Shown here in pieces: positions 25,218 through 34,555 of a DNA stretch of 64,000 bases. The stretch spans positions 496,001 through 560,000 of the forward strand of contig NZ_JACVAB010000003.1 in assembly GCF_014851585.1 (NCBI RefSeq), given 5' to 3'. Every line of letters starts with the position of its first letter. The first letter of the stretch is position 1. The notes beneath the pieces are model-generated. The model was not told where the DNA came from, ran no database searches, and was given only the letters and a program-made list of their open reading frames with translations. Source of the DNA: Agrobacterium sp. AGB01 (GTDB lineage: Bacteria; Pseudomonadota; Alphaproteobacteria; Rhizobiales; Rhizobiaceae). The translations under genes and the position numbers were made by a program.

Positions 25218-26023
25218 GACGCAATCTCCAACGCCTTGTCAAAGGCACGGGCCGCGGCAACCAACCCCTGCGTATAAGGATGCGCGGGTTGAGAAAACAG
25301 GGATCCTACTGGTCCTTGCTCAATCAACTCTCCTTGCCGCAAAACAAGTGCGCGTTCTGTTACCGTCGCAACAACTGGCAAGTCATGACTGATAAACAGC
25401 AGCCCCATGCCTTCATCCCGCACGAGCGCCTCAAGCAGTTTCAGGATTTCGGCCTGCGTTGTGACATCAAGTGCAGTTGTCGGTTCATCCGCAATCAGCA
25501 GCTTGGGGCGGCAGGCCAAGGCCATTGCGATCGCCGCACGCTGCCGTTGGCCGCCGGAGATTTCATGCGGCCAAGACGCAGCAATCCGCTCCGGATCCGG
25601 CAATGCAACGCGCTCCAGCAACGCCACAACCCGTTTGTGAATCTCGGCCTTCGAAGCTCTCTGCCGATCGCGTAAAGCACGGCGAGATACGACTTCTGCG
25701 ACTTGGTCGCCAATTTGCATCAATGGATCAAGCGCTGTCATCGGCTCCTGAAATACCGCCGCCACGCTGTTGCCGCGCAAAGGCACGAGATCACGGTCTT
25801 TTGCCCCGATCACCTGCTGTCCATCAAGGATAATAGAGCCGCTTGCTCGCATGGCGTCGGTCAGCAGCCCCATAGCAGCAAGCGCCGTCAATGATTTGCC
25901 CGAGCCGGACTCACCAATAAGTCCAACCCGCTCACCCTGGGAGATTGAGAAGGAGATGCCTGAAACCAGCTTGCGGCCTGCGGTTTCGATTTCAAGATTT
26001 TCAACCGACAGCAAAACGCTCAT
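25214..26023 (-). CDS. Peptide-type ABC importer, ATP-binding subunit (DppD/OppD-like)
   Basis: First ATPase of the importer, 269 residues. Walker [10 protein letters not shown], signature ISGGQRQRAAIAMAL and Walker B LLIADEPTTALD are intact. VAAVFQEPMTALDPLMQIGDQ is typical of DppD. It overlaps the permease gene upstream and the DppF-like gene downstream by four bases each, so the three are translationally coupled. It ends near residue 269, without the long iron-sulfur extension of some OppD proteins. Confidence 0.88.
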   Translation of the reverse strand: MSVLLSVENLEIETAGRKLVSGISFSISQGERVGLIGESGSGKSLTALAAMGLLTDAMRASGSIILDGQQVIGAKDRDLVPLRGNSVAAVFQEPMTALDPLMQIGDQVAEVVSRRALRDRQRASKAEIHKRVVALLERVALPDPERIAASWPHEISGGQRQRAAIAMALACRPKLLIADEPTTALDVTTQAEILKLLEALVRDEGMGLLFISHDLPVVATVTERALVLRQGELIEQGPVGSLFSQPAHPYTQGLVAAARAFDKALEIAS

Positions 26024-26883
26024 CTCTGTCTCCTGCGTGTTGGATCTGCCGCATCACGCAGGCCATCGGCAAACAAGTTCAACCCGATCACCAGAGACAC
26101 CAGAGCAAGACCCGGAGCAATGGCACCAAAAGGTGCTGTATAAACGGATGCCTGTGCTTCCTGCAGCAATCTGCCCCACGATGCATTGGGGGGCGGCGCG
26201 CCAAGTCCAAGATAGGAGAGCGACGCCTCCGCAATGACGGCCAAGCCGAATTGCAGGGCAAAATTGACGATCAATGTCGGCCAGATGTTGGGAAGGACGT
26301 GAATACGAACGATGCCCAGCCACGAGGTTCCAGATATTCTGGAGGCCGTTATGTAATCCATCGCCAAGACACGCTTTGCCAGAATGCGGGTCAGTCTGGC
26401 GACAATGGCAGAACCGGCAATACCGATGGCAAGGATTGCAGTCCAAAGGCTTGCTCCATCGCTTGAGGCGACAATCAGCATGGCCAGAAGCAGTGTCGGA
26501 AAGGCAATCAGAATATCAAGCGTCGCGGCCAGCACATCATCCAGTGTCTGCGTTGCAAATGCCGAGAGTATGCCAATTGTCACCCCGATCAATGCACTGA
26601 TGGCAACCGCACCACAGCCGACAATGAGAGCGATCCGCGAGCCAATCATGATTTGTGTCATCAGGTCGCGGCCCAGCCTGTCGGTTCCCGCCCAATGAAT
26701 GAGCGATGGACCTTCAAGCCTCCCACCCACCATGTCGCTGACACCGTAAGGTGTCCAAAACAGTGACAGAAGCGCGATTGCCAGATGCAACCCGACAAAC
26801 AGACCACCAATCAGCAGCGGCAATGGCAGTTTTATCTTCGCTTCGGCTGTCTCCACAGGAAGGGTCATATGACGATCGCTCAT
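26020..26883 (-). CDS. Peptide-type ABC importer, permease (DppC/OppC-like)
   Basis: Inner-membrane subunit of 287 residues. A cytoplasmic N-terminus leads into one span and a periplasmic loop containing HWAGTDRLGRDLMTQIMIGSR (26680 region), a DppC hallmark. Five more spans and the EAA loop (ASRISGTSWLGIVRIHVLPN) follow. It overlaps both neighbouring genes by four bases. Complete. Confidence 0.9.
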   Translation of the reverse strand: MSDRHMTLPVETAEAKIKLPLPLLIGGLFVGLHLAIALLSLFWTPYGVSDMVGGRLEGPSLIHWAGTDRLGRDLMTQIMIGSRIALIVGCGAVAISALIGVTIGILSAFATQTLDDVLAATLDILIAFPTLLLAMLIVASSDGASLWTAILAIGIAGSAIVARLTRILAKRVLAMDYITASRISGTSWLGIVRIHVLPNIWPTLIVNFALQFGLAVIAEASLSYLGLGAPPPNASWGRLLQEAQASVYTAPFGAIAPGLALVSLVIGLNLFADGLRDAADPTRRRQR

Positions 26884-27845
26884 GCGCCACCTCCTACTAC
26901 ACGATTGCGCAATCGCGGATCAATAATTCGTTGCGCCAGATCAGCCGCAAAACCGACAAGCAGCACCAACAATGTCGAGATAAAAAGCACGCCCTGAACA
27001 TTCGGATAATCGCGCTGCTCAATGCCTAAAAGCAGCATGGAGCCGAGGCCGGGAAGCGAAAACACCCGCTCAACCACCACAGCGCCAAGCAATGTGGACG
27101 CCAGTTCGATACCGATAATGGAAATGACCGGCACAGCGCCGTTTCGAATTCCGTGGCGGATCAGCGCCTGCGAAAACGTCGCACCGAGCGCACGTGCGGT
27201 GCGCAGATAATCACTGCCCAGCACATCCTGCGTCGCAGAACGAACATAGCGGATCAAAGAGGCTGACATGACGATGGCGATGGTCGCAACGGGCAGCACA
27301 AGGGATTGAAACGCGGCAGGCGCGGTTTGCCATCCACGAGACGGAAAGCCGCCCGATGGAAACAGCCGCAGGTTAACCGCAAAAATGCCGACCAGCAGAA
27401 TGCCGATCCAGAAGACTGGAACCGCGATACCGAGCTGTGAAACGACGGATATCACCGTCCCATACCAGCGGTTCTGACGCACCACCGACAAAATCCCGAG
27501 CGGAACAGCGATCGCGATCGCAACAAAAAACGCCATCAACGTGAGCGGTACGGTCACAATCAACCGCTTGCCGATTTCAGACAGCACGGGCGCACCACTG
27601 ACGAATGAGTTTCCAAGGTCAAAGCGTGCAAGACTGCTGATGAAGCGCAAAAACTGCTCGTAAAGTGGCAGATCGGAACCAACTTGCCGGCGTGCTGCCT
27701 CAATCTGCACGGCATCGGCACCGACAGAAACAAGCGCATTGGCAGGATCACCCGGCAGCAGCCGCAGCAAAAGAAACAGGACGAGAGAAGCGATAACAAC
27801 CGACAGGACCAGAATGGCCGAGCGGCGAACAAGATAGGAAAATAT
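26880..27845 (-). CDS. Peptide-type ABC importer, permease (DppB/OppB-like), abnormal start codon
   Basis: Inner-membrane subunit with RLLPGDPANALVSVG, EAARRQVGSDLPLYEQFLRF and the EAA loop RTARALGATFSQALIRHGIR. The family N-terminus, with its first membrane span FSYLVRRSAILVLSVV, is encoded in frame from 27845, but no ATG, GTG or TTG exists there. The codon is ATA, preceded by GTC, and GAGAGG lies about eight bases upstream. The first ordinary start is a TTG at 27770, which would delete the first span. Either a rare start is used, or a start codon has been lost by mutation or sequence error. I give the span with the full N-terminus. Confidence 0.78.
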   Translation of the reverse strand: MFSYLVRRSAILVLSVVIASLVLFLLLRLLPGDPANALVSVGADAVQIEAARRQVGSDLPLYEQFLRFISSLARFDLGNSFVSGAPVLSEIGKRLIVTVPLTLMAFFVAIAIAVPLGILSVVRQNRWYGTVISVVSQLGIAVPVFWIGILLVGIFAVNLRLFPSGGFPSRGWQTAPAAFQSLVLPVATIAIVMSASLIRYVRSATQDVLGSDYLRTARALGATFSQALIRHGIRNGAVPVISIIGIELASTLLGAVVVERVFSLPGLGSMLLLGIEQRDYPNVQGVLFISTLLVLLVGFAADLAQRIIDPRLRNRVVGGGA

Positions 27846-27961
27846 GACGCTTACCTCTCAAGCATGAGCTGCCGACGTCCGGTCCGCTCATCGGCTGACA
27901 TTTCACAGTTTGCTTCTGACCATTTCCTTATACAAGATCAACGGATTACAGCAAACGCAGC

Positions 27962-27992
27962 AACGCCGCCGGAAAATAATTCAGGCGGCGTT
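27962..27992 (-). repeat. Hairpin after the binding-protein gene
   Basis: Perfect 9-base arms AACGCCGCC (27962-27970) and GGCGGCGTT (27984-27992) around a 13-base loop, 27 bases after the binding-protein stop and before the permease gene. No T-run follows. It fits a message-stabilising or partial-termination structure that keeps the binding protein in excess. Confidence 0.6.
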
Positions 27993-28018
27993 CTGTGTCG
28001 AGTATAGAGTTTCTCTGC

Positions 28019-29542
28019 TTATTCGGCTTTGGTGATGTCGTAAGCGAAGAACTGCGAGTTCAATCCGTTCAGCGAATAACCGCCGACCGACTTTTTCGAA
28101 ACAACAATCTGCGGATAGAGATAGAACCAGTTGCTGGCTGCATCTTCAGCAATGATCTTGTTTGCTTCGGTCAGTTTTGCGGTCTGTTCATCGGTCGTTG
28201 CACTGGCTTCCGCCTGCTTGATCAGATCAACAACCTGAGGGTTGTTATAACCCCAGTAGAAGTCCGGGTTACCGTAGAACACGATATCACGGTGGTTCAC
28301 GTGCTCCTGCAGGGTCGCCTGGAAATCATGCGCCTTGTAGATTTTTGTGTACCACTCATTGGCGGTAATGATGTTGATGTTGACCTTCACGCCCACCTTG
28401 GCCAGTTCGCTCTGGATAAACTGGGCAGCAATCGGATGCGGGTCGTAGTTCGGCGTGTCGATGGTGAAGGTGAAGCCATCGGGATAGCCGGCTTCCTTCA
28501 ACAATTCCTTGGCGCTGTCAGGATTATAGGCATCAACTTTGGTCAGATCGACATACCATGGATCGGTTAGCGGTACGAAGGAACCGATCAGAGTACCGTA
28601 ATCACCCCAAACGGCCTTGAGCAGCTTTTCGTCATCAATTGCGCGGGCGAGCGCCTTGCGAACCTTGACGTTGTCGAATGGTGCAACGCGGTCATTATAG
28701 GCAAGCAAAAGCTTGGTGGTGGACTTGCCTTCGCTGACGGTAAAGTCAGGATTATCCTTGAACTGCGCCAGAGAATCCGGGCTCTGCACCGAGGTGATCA
28801 CATCAACCGAACCGGTCAGCAGCGCATTGTTCAGCGCAGTTGCTTCGGTGAAATACTGAAAAACAACTTCGCCATTTTTCGGCTTTTCGCCCCAGTACTT
28901 GTCAAAGCGTTTGATGGCCAGCGATGAACCGCGACGCCAATCTTCGAGCGCATATGGACCGGTACCGTCTTCTTTCGCCTGCAGGTCCGTCGCTTCATCA
29001 TTGACGATCCAGACATAGCTGAGATTATACGGCAGCGAGATCGAACGCGACGACAGCTTGATGACAACCGTTTCATCGTCAGGGGTTTCGATACCGGCAA
29101 TTGTCTTCAGGCTGTTCTTGCGCGAACTTTTCGATTCCGGCGCAGCAACGCGCTCAATAGAGAACTTGACGGCCTTCGAGGTCAGCGGCGCACCCGAATG
29201 GAAGGTCACACCAGGCTGAAGTTTGAAGGTGTATGTCAAACCATCTTCGCTTGCAGTGAACTCTTTCGACAGGGCGGGCTGTACGGAGCCATCATCATCA
29301 AGGCGGAAAAGCGCTTCATAAACGTTGCCATTAAAGGCTTCGTTGATACCCTGACCTGCACCGGCGGTGTTATCAAGGTTCTGTGGCTCATAGAGCGAAC
29401 CGATATTGATTGTAGCATCCGGATTGTTTTCAGCAGCAAACGCATGCGTGAACACGCCGGCTCCAAGCACGATCGCAAGTGCGGTCGTTACAGCCCGGTT
29501 GGTGTGTTTCATGGTGCCGTTGCGGGTTTTGAAACCGCTCAT
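28019..29542 (-). CDS. Peptide-type ABC importer, substrate-binding protein (family 5)
   Basis: Periplasmic binding protein of 507 residues. The ATG at 29542 has AGGAG seven bases upstream. A signal peptide lies within the first 36 residues (ALAIVLGAGVFTHAFA), though an internal Met at residue 11 could also start it. Family 5 segments include LTYTFKLQPGVTFHSGAPLT, DGTGPYALEDWRRGSSL and VRKALARAIDDEKLL. The ligand cannot be read from sequence; this family carries peptides, nickel, opines and oligosaccharides. It is the first gene of a five-gene importer operon and is divergent from an M24 peptidase gene, which makes peptides a reasonable guess. Confidence 0.9.
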   Translation of the reverse strand: MSGFKTRNGTMKHTNRAVTTALAIVLGAGVFTHAFAAENNPDATINIGSLYEPQNLDNTAGAGQGINEAFNGNVYEALFRLDDDGSVQPALSKEFTASEDGLTYTFKLQPGVTFHSGAPLTSKAVKFSIERVAAPESKSSRKNSLKTIAGIETPDDETVVIKLSSRSISLPYNLSYVWIVNDEATDLQAKEDGTGPYALEDWRRGSSLAIKRFDKYWGEKPKNGEVVFQYFTEATALNNALLTGSVDVITSVQSPDSLAQFKDNPDFTVSEGKSTTKLLLAYNDRVAPFDNVKVRKALARAIDDEKLLKAVWGDYGTLIGSFVPLTDPWYVDLTKVDAYNPDSAKELLKEAGYPDGFTFTIDTPNYDPHPIAAQFIQSELAKVGVKVNINIITANEWYTKIYKAHDFQATLQEHVNHRDIVFYGNPDFYWGYNNPQVVDLIKQAEASATTDEQTAKLTEANKIIAEDAASNWFYLYPQIVVSKKSVGGYSLNGLNSQFFAYDITKAE

Positions 29543-29777
29543 GTTATTCTCCTGTTCGAAATTGCTGGCTGTTGTGGCTTGCCGTCGACAGAGATTATAC
29601 AATCACGCCGATAGGATCGATATCTGGCTGAACACCTATTTATAATTGTTTCATAGAAATTTATCTCGATTGAAGATCATTACGTAGAGATTTTTTGCTA
29701 AATTGGCAGAGGCATGTTTTCGTCGGACAGGATAAACTTCATTCCATCAAATCTGGAATCGACGACAAGAGGACATT

Positions 29778-31004
29778 ATGGCGGATATGGATCGCGAACG
29801 GGCGCAGCAACTGCTGGGCGCCTCGGGGCTGGACGGCATGGTTTTATTCCAGCCGGAAACCTTCCGTTATGCGACCGGCATAAGCGCGGGCGTTGCCACC
29901 ATGTGGGGGCGTGCGGGCTCGGCTATCGCACTGGTCCCGGCCGACAGCACATCGAGGCTCGCCGCAGTCGTCAGCGACCATGTTTTTGCCGGGACAGGCC
30001 ATTTGCGCCAATCGATCGATCTGCGTTCACACCGCATCTGGATCGATGCCGTGTCTCTCCACGAGGCAACCTCCATTTCAGACATCAATGCGGCCTATCG
30101 CAACAGCAATAATATTGGGCCGAGGCCTGAAACTTTTGACCAACAGGCATGTTTTCAGCTTCTGGCCGACATCATAAAGGAGCGTGGTCTCGATCATGCA
30201 CGCCTCGGTGTCGATCTCGAATTCATGCCCACCGCCGATTTCACGAAACTGAAAAAGACGATCCCGACAGTCGACTGGCAGGACGCCTCCGGCATCGTCA
30301 AACGGCTGCGGATGATCAAGAATCCCTCTGAAATCCAGCGTTTGCGCAATGCTGCATCCTATGCGGAAGCCGGGTTGCAACGGCTGGCAAAATCAGCAAA
30401 ATCAGGTTCCAGCATCAAGGATTTATCCACCTCGTGGCTCACAGGTGCGACAGATGCAGCAATCGCCAATGGTGAGGTTCTTTCAGGACACTGGGATTAC
30501 ATCTCCATCGGCGCAGATCTGCAAAACATGGCAGCAACTGTCAAAGACGGCGACCTAATAAAGGCCGATGTCGGTACGCTCGTCGGTGGATACTCCTCCG
30601 ATGGTGCGCGAACATTCGTCTTTGGTCAGCCGTCACCACTTGCCAGCGAAGTCTATAAGGCGTTGCTCGAAACGTTTCTTATCGGTGGGGACGCCCTCAA
30701 ACCCGGCAATACATTCGGGCAGGTCCACGCGGTCATGTTGGCAAACATGCGCAAACTCGGCTTTGAAGAATATTATCGCGGCCATTTCGGCCACTCGGTT
30801 GGCGCCGCAGTTGGCATCGAAGAATGGCCATTTATCTCACATGGCAATGACATCACCATAGAACCCAATATGGTGCTGGCATTGGAAGCGCCATTTTATG
30901 CCAATGGCCTTGGTGCACTGATGATCGAGGAGCAATTCCTGATCACATCCACTGGCGCAGATACCATGAACCGTCTTTCTCGCGAGCTCGTATCGATCGT
31001 TTGA
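29778..31004 (+). CDS. M24 family metallopeptidase (Xaa-Pro dipeptidase-like)
   Basis: Cytoplasmic pita-bread-fold peptidase or creatinase-like hydrolase, 408 residues. The N-terminal creatinase-type domain (residues 1-165) is followed by the catalytic domain. The five metal ligands are visible: Asp in IKADVG, Asp in SSDGARTF, His in RGHFGHSVG, Glu in LALEAPFY and Glu in MIEEQFLI. The second histidine GHSVG is also present. It is divergent from the peptide importer operon across 235 bases, so imported Xaa-Pro peptides or related amides are a plausible substrate. Some M24 proteins act on non-peptides, so the substrate is open. Confidence 0.87.
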   Translation: MADMDRERAQQLLGASGLDGMVLFQPETFRYATGISAGVATMWGRAGSAIALVPADSTSRLAAVVSDHVFAGTGHLRQSIDLRSHRIWIDAVSLHEATSISDINAAYRNSNNIGPRPETFDQQACFQLLADIIKERGLDHARLGVDLEFMPTADFTKLKKTIPTVDWQDASGIVKRLRMIKNPSEIQRLRNAASYAEAGLQRLAKSAKSGSSIKDLSTSWLTGATDAAIANGEVLSGHWDYISIGADLQNMAATVKDGDLIKADVGTLVGGYSSDGARTFVFGQPSPLASEVYKALLETFLIGGDALKPGNTFGQVHAVMLANMRKLGFEEYYRGHFGHSVGAAVGIEEWPFISHGNDITIEPNMVLALEAPFYANGLGALMIEEQFLITSTGADTMNRLSRELVSIV

Positions 31005-31109
31005 AATTCAGGAATTGATGCGTCAGTCGATCACTGGCGCATCGCGCGTCTGCGCATTATCCTCAAGCGAAAACAACCAACGCCATTTGTGCGGAAATCA
31101 CCAGCCACC

Positions 31110-31412
31110 ATGAGCCAGCCTCCAACAGTATCACCTGACAAAAAAGCCCCTTCTGCAAAGCGCGATGAAGACGGAAACTTCATTCTCGATGCAGAATTCA
31201 TTGCCAGCCGCTTCGGCCTGCAGGAAAATGCCGTGCGCGACCTGATGCGGCGCAACCTCGTTCACAGTCTGGTCGAGGAAGGCCGCGACAGTGACGCCAA
31301 CACCTGGCGGCTTACCTTGCGGTGTGGCAACCGGCAGTGGCGGGCCATACTGGGGACCGATGGCGAATTGCATGATGAGACCATCCGTTTTGTCTCGCCT
31401 CAATCACGATAA
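31110..31412 (+). CDS. DUF6522 family protein
   Basis: Small protein of 100 residues, common in Hyphomicrobiales and without known function. The core is DEDGNFILDAEFIASRFGL, then LMRRNLVHSLVEEG and TWRLTLRCGNRQWRAILGTD. There is no signal or membrane span. I use the ATG at 31110; a GTG at 31089 would add seven residues. It lies between the M24 peptidase and the LacI regulator, on the same strand as both. Confidence 0.7.
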   Translation: MSQPPTVSPDKKAPSAKRDEDGNFILDAEFIASRFGLQENAVRDLMRRNLVHSLVEEGRDSDANTWRLTLRCGNRQWRAILGTDGELHDETIRFVSPQSR

Positions 31413-31472
31413 GGCACTGATAAAACTTGTGAACATCGCTTTTTCCAAGTATTGACTGAATACCCTCTGGGT

Positions 31473-32507
31473 ATGGAACCCATCGACGTGAAAACAAGCA
31501 TTAGAACCATTGCCAAATTGGCGGGAACCTCCGTTACCTCAGTCTCGCGCGTGCTGAACAACAGCGGCTACACGTCCGCAGATGTACGTGAAAAGGTCGA
31601 GGCGGCAATCAAGGAACTCAACTACACCCCGAGCAAGGGCGCGCGCATGCTGCGCGGCGAACCAAGCCGCATGATTGGCTTGTTGTTGCCATCAATCGAT
31701 CTGCCGTTTTTTGGTATTCTTGCCCACAGCATCGAACAACAGCTTTTTGAACGGGGTTATCAGACGCTGATTTGCAGCACCGCTGAAAACCGCGAACATG
31801 AAGAACGCTATATTTCCATGCTTTTGTCGCAGCGTGTCGACGGCGTCATTGTTGCAAGCGCCTTTGGCGACCTGTCGCATTTCCGTTCTCTCGCCAATAC
31901 ACAAATTCCAATCGTCGGAATTGACCGCGAAATGAGCGGCATTTCGAAAGATGCTGTTATGGCTGACCATATCGAGGGTGGACGCATGATGGCGAAACAT
32001 CTTCTCGACCTTGGCCACCGCAAAATCGCCGTCATCGGCGCACCCGGTCACAGCCAGCCTATTCAGTTGCGCCTTGACGGTGTGCGCCAGGAACTTGCTG
32101 CTCACGGACTTGCGCCTGCCAAGGAAGCAATTGGCGAGGAACATCGCTTTGCGGAAATCCACGAGATGGCGCAACAGCTGTTGCGCGACTGTCCCGACGT
32201 AACGGGGCTGATTGGGACAACCGATATTGCCGCAATTGCCGCCATCCATGCCATTCACCACCAAGGGCACTCGGTGCCGCAGGATTATTCGGTGATCGGC
32301 TTTGATGACCTGCCGGAAGCGTCACACATGTTGCCGCGCCTTACCACTGTCGCACAGCCCATTCGTGAGGTTGGTCTGCAGGCTGTCGAGCGGTTAGAAA
32401 AATTGATTGATGCACACCGCAAGGAAAAGGACCTTCCAGCCATGGGAGTGCTGCGCTTGCCGGTTACTCTGGTTGAGCGTGAATCCACCGGGCCTGCACG
32501 GCTTTAA
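31473..32507 (+). CDS. LacI family transcriptional regulator
   Basis: Sugar-responsive repressor of 344 residues. The N-terminal helix-turn-helix is IRTIAKLAGTSVTSVSRVLN with hinge AAIKELNYTPSKGARMLRG, followed by the periplasmic-binding-protein-like effector domain (IGLLLPSIDLPFFGILAHSI to SVIGFDDLPEASHMLPRLTT). The start is the ATG at 31473; a TTG at 31452 is possible. It is convergent with the sugar operon that ends at 32527, whose far promoter has two LacI-type operators. Control of that operon is therefore the natural inference. The effector would be an operon intermediate. Confidence 0.9.
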   Translation: MEPIDVKTSIRTIAKLAGTSVTSVSRVLNNSGYTSADVREKVEAAIKELNYTPSKGARMLRGEPSRMIGLLLPSIDLPFFGILAHSIEQQLFERGYQTLICSTAENREHEERYISMLLSQRVDGVIVASAFGDLSHFRSLANTQIPIVGIDREMSGISKDAVMADHIEGGRMMAKHLLDLGHRKIAVIGAPGHSQPIQLRLDGVRQELAAHGLAPAKEAIGEEHRFAEIHEMAQQLLRDCPDVTGLIGTTDIAAIAAIHAIHHQGHSVPQDYSVIGFDDLPEASHMLPRLTTVAQPIREVGLQAVERLEKLIDAHRKEKDLPAMGVLRLPVTLVERESTGPARL

Positions 32508-32526
32508 CCCGGTGGCAATATTGCGG

Positions 32527-33540
32527 TCATGGCAGAACAGAAGCTGAAATCGAATATTGTGTTGTCAGGCTTTCACCGGCCGTAAAACGCCACGCTGTTG
32601 GCACACCTGCCTGGTTGAGCGGATTTGAGGCAGCTGAAATGCCCACACCGAGATCGAACGCCGCCCTCACTGGCTCTGCCCCAAGTGCCAGATGCCTGTT
32701 GAGCCACGGGCGCTGGCTGCGGCCGCGATTGGACATCCACAACATCAGGCTCGGGAAGCTTTCACGATCCCATTCAAGAACGGTGCAATAATTCTGCTCA
32801 AGATTGTCGAGAGCCAACCGCCCTTCAATGCCCGTTACCAGAAGAAGATTTTCGGATTGCCCGGCAAATGGTAAAGCGGTGGCATCGACCTCATCGCCGT
32901 CGCGGCTCTTCAAAGCGGACAGGTCTGCGAAACATTGATCCTCTGCAAAACGCGACAATGGCTGGCGTTCATCCAGAGGGTGTGTCCACACACCACTGTG
33001 CGGACCGGTGTGAAGCCTGATGGCACCAGGCGTTTCCGGCAAAGCAAAACAGGGATGCAGGCCAATCGGTATCTCGCAATCGCGCCGCGCCGTGATCGTC
33101 AGCTCAAATTCGAGCCCCGCTTTACCCGTCACAGCTACAATACGCCTTTGCAGGGATTTGATCACGCTTTCCCGAGGATATTCAATTTCCGCAACAAGCT
33201 CACCATCACCGCCAGCCGAGATGGCCCAATGGTGGTTTGAACCAAAGCCATGCGGATCATCGAAAGCAGGATCAGAGATGACAGCGTGTCTTTGCGCCTC
33301 GCGCCAGCGCTCGGGAAGTGGCCGGTCCGGAACCGCACCAAATGGCACGCAGGGCCATTCACCACGCAAACGCTGAAGGATGGCCGGTTGATCGGCCATA
33401 TCCTCATTTGCCCAGGGAGCAACATGCAAAGGCGAAACTGACCGTCCGTCCTCAAGGATAAACGATACCGGTCCCAGCATGCCGCCCAGACTTTGCAGTG
33501 CTGCCTCGCCCCGATCCCATGCCATCGACAGATTTTGCAT
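32527..33540 (-). CDS. Aldose 1-epimerase-like protein
   Basis: Galactose-mutarotase-fold protein of 337 residues, likely to interconvert anomers of the sugar imported by the operon. HGFGSNHHWAI and LEFELTITARRDCEIPIGLHPCFALP resemble the aldose epimerase core, with the paired histidines as acid/base candidates. I use the ATG at 33540, which has GAGGAA nine bases upstream. Earlier in-frame starts would overlap the permease gene. It is the last gene of the operon that begins with the aldolase. The fold is fairly sure and the substrate is unknown. Confidence 0.75.
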   Translation of the reverse strand: MQNLSMAWDRGEAALQSLGGMLGPVSFILEDGRSVSPLHVAPWANEDMADQPAILQRLRGEWPCVPFGAVPDRPLPERWREAQRHAVISDPAFDDPHGFGSNHHWAISAGGDGELVAEIEYPRESVIKSLQRRIVAVTGKAGLEFELTITARRDCEIPIGLHPCFALPETPGAIRLHTGPHSGVWTHPLDERQPLSRFAEDQCFADLSALKSRDGDEVDATALPFAGQSENLLLVTGIEGRLALDNLEQNYCTVLEWDRESFPSLMLWMSNRGRSQRPWLNRHLALGAEPVRAAFDLGVGISAASNPLNQAGVPTAWRFTAGESLTTQYSISASVLP

Positions 33541-33553
33541 GTGCTTGTCTTCC

Positions 33554-34540
33554 TCAGCCATGGCCGGCATGTGGACGATCAATGATCAGATTGATGAATA
33601 CGGCTCCAAGGATCAGTGCGCCACGAACCACCTGCTGCGCGTAGGGGTTAAAGCCCCACAAGGTCATAGCGTTCAAAAGCACACCTAAAAACAACACACC
33701 AACAAAGGCTCCCCATATCGATCCTTTGCCCCCAAACAGGCTGACACCGCCGATGATGACGGCAGAGATGACCTCCAATTCCATGCCTTTGGCAATGGTC
33801 GGATTACCGGAATTGAGAAGCGACGAATAAACGATGCCACCCGTGACGGCAAAAAGGCTGGTGATGATCATGCACAAGGTGCGGGTGCGGCTCACAGCAA
33901 GACCTGAAAGGCGAGCTGCCTCCGCATTACCGCCGATGGCATAAACCGAGCGTCCAAAGCTGGTGTAATTGGCCAGAACGTAAGCGATAATAAAGGCAAT
34001 CAACAGCAGATACACCGGTACCGGAACGTGGAATATGCGTCCGCTTCCGATGAAGTAATACCATGACGGGAAGGACTCGATCGGTGTTCCGTCGGTGATC
34101 AGATTGGCCAAACCGGCAAGCGTTGCCATCATCGCCAGCGAGGAAATGAAGGTCGGCACCATGAAGCGGTTTCTCAACCAGCCATTAAAGATGCCGATGC
34201 CGGCGCCGAAAGCGAATGTCAGTGCAAAGGCGGCAATAACGACCCATATGGCGGGCTCAAAGTCACCGCCTGATATCCATGACACCAGCCAGGCGACAAG
34301 GCACGATGAGGCCGCCACCATGGAACCGACCGAAAGGTCAATTTCACCAACAATGATCAGCAGTGTCATGCCAAATGCGATCATGCCGGGTACGGCGATG
34401 GTGCGCAAAATATTGAGCTGATTATCAAGCGACATGAACCCACGTGCAGTGAACGCCACCAGCACGTACAGGCCGATGAGGATGATCAGCATGGAGTTCC
34501 GCCGTGCGAAGGTCCCGATTTTTCCGCCGGAAAGCGTCAT
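33554..34540 (-). CDS. Ribose-type sugar ABC importer, permease (RbsC-like)
   Basis: CUT2-family permease of 328 residues with eight to ten hydrophobic spans. Segments MIAFGMTLLIIVGEIDLSVG (about 53-72), GRSVYAIGGNAEAARLSGL and SAVIIGGVSLFGGKGSIWG are family hallmarks. It ends in RPHAGHG. It lies 15 bases after the ATPase gene and just before the mutarotase-like gene, in one operon. Sugar identity follows the operon and is not known. Confidence 0.92.
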   Translation of the reverse strand: MTLSGGKIGTFARRNSMLIILIGLYVLVAFTARGFMSLDNQLNILRTIAVPGMIAFGMTLLIIVGEIDLSVGSMVAASSCLVAWLVSWISGGDFEPAIWVVIAAFALTFAFGAGIGIFNGWLRNRFMVPTFISSLAMMATLAGLANLITDGTPIESFPSWYYFIGSGRIFHVPVPVYLLLIAFIIAYVLANYTSFGRSVYAIGGNAEAARLSGLAVSRTRTLCMIITSLFAVTGGIVYSSLLNSGNPTIAKGMELEVISAVIIGGVSLFGGKGSIWGAFVGVLFLGVLLNAMTLWGFNPYAQQVVRGALILGAVFINLIIDRPHAGHG

Positions 34541-34555
34541 GGAAATCTCCTGAAT

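Noticed and set aside
32485..32515. Inverted repeat CCACCGGG/CCCGGTGG as a terminator between convergent genes
   Set aside because: The stem is real but no T-run follows on either strand and it overlaps the LacI coding end, so a terminator call is not supported.
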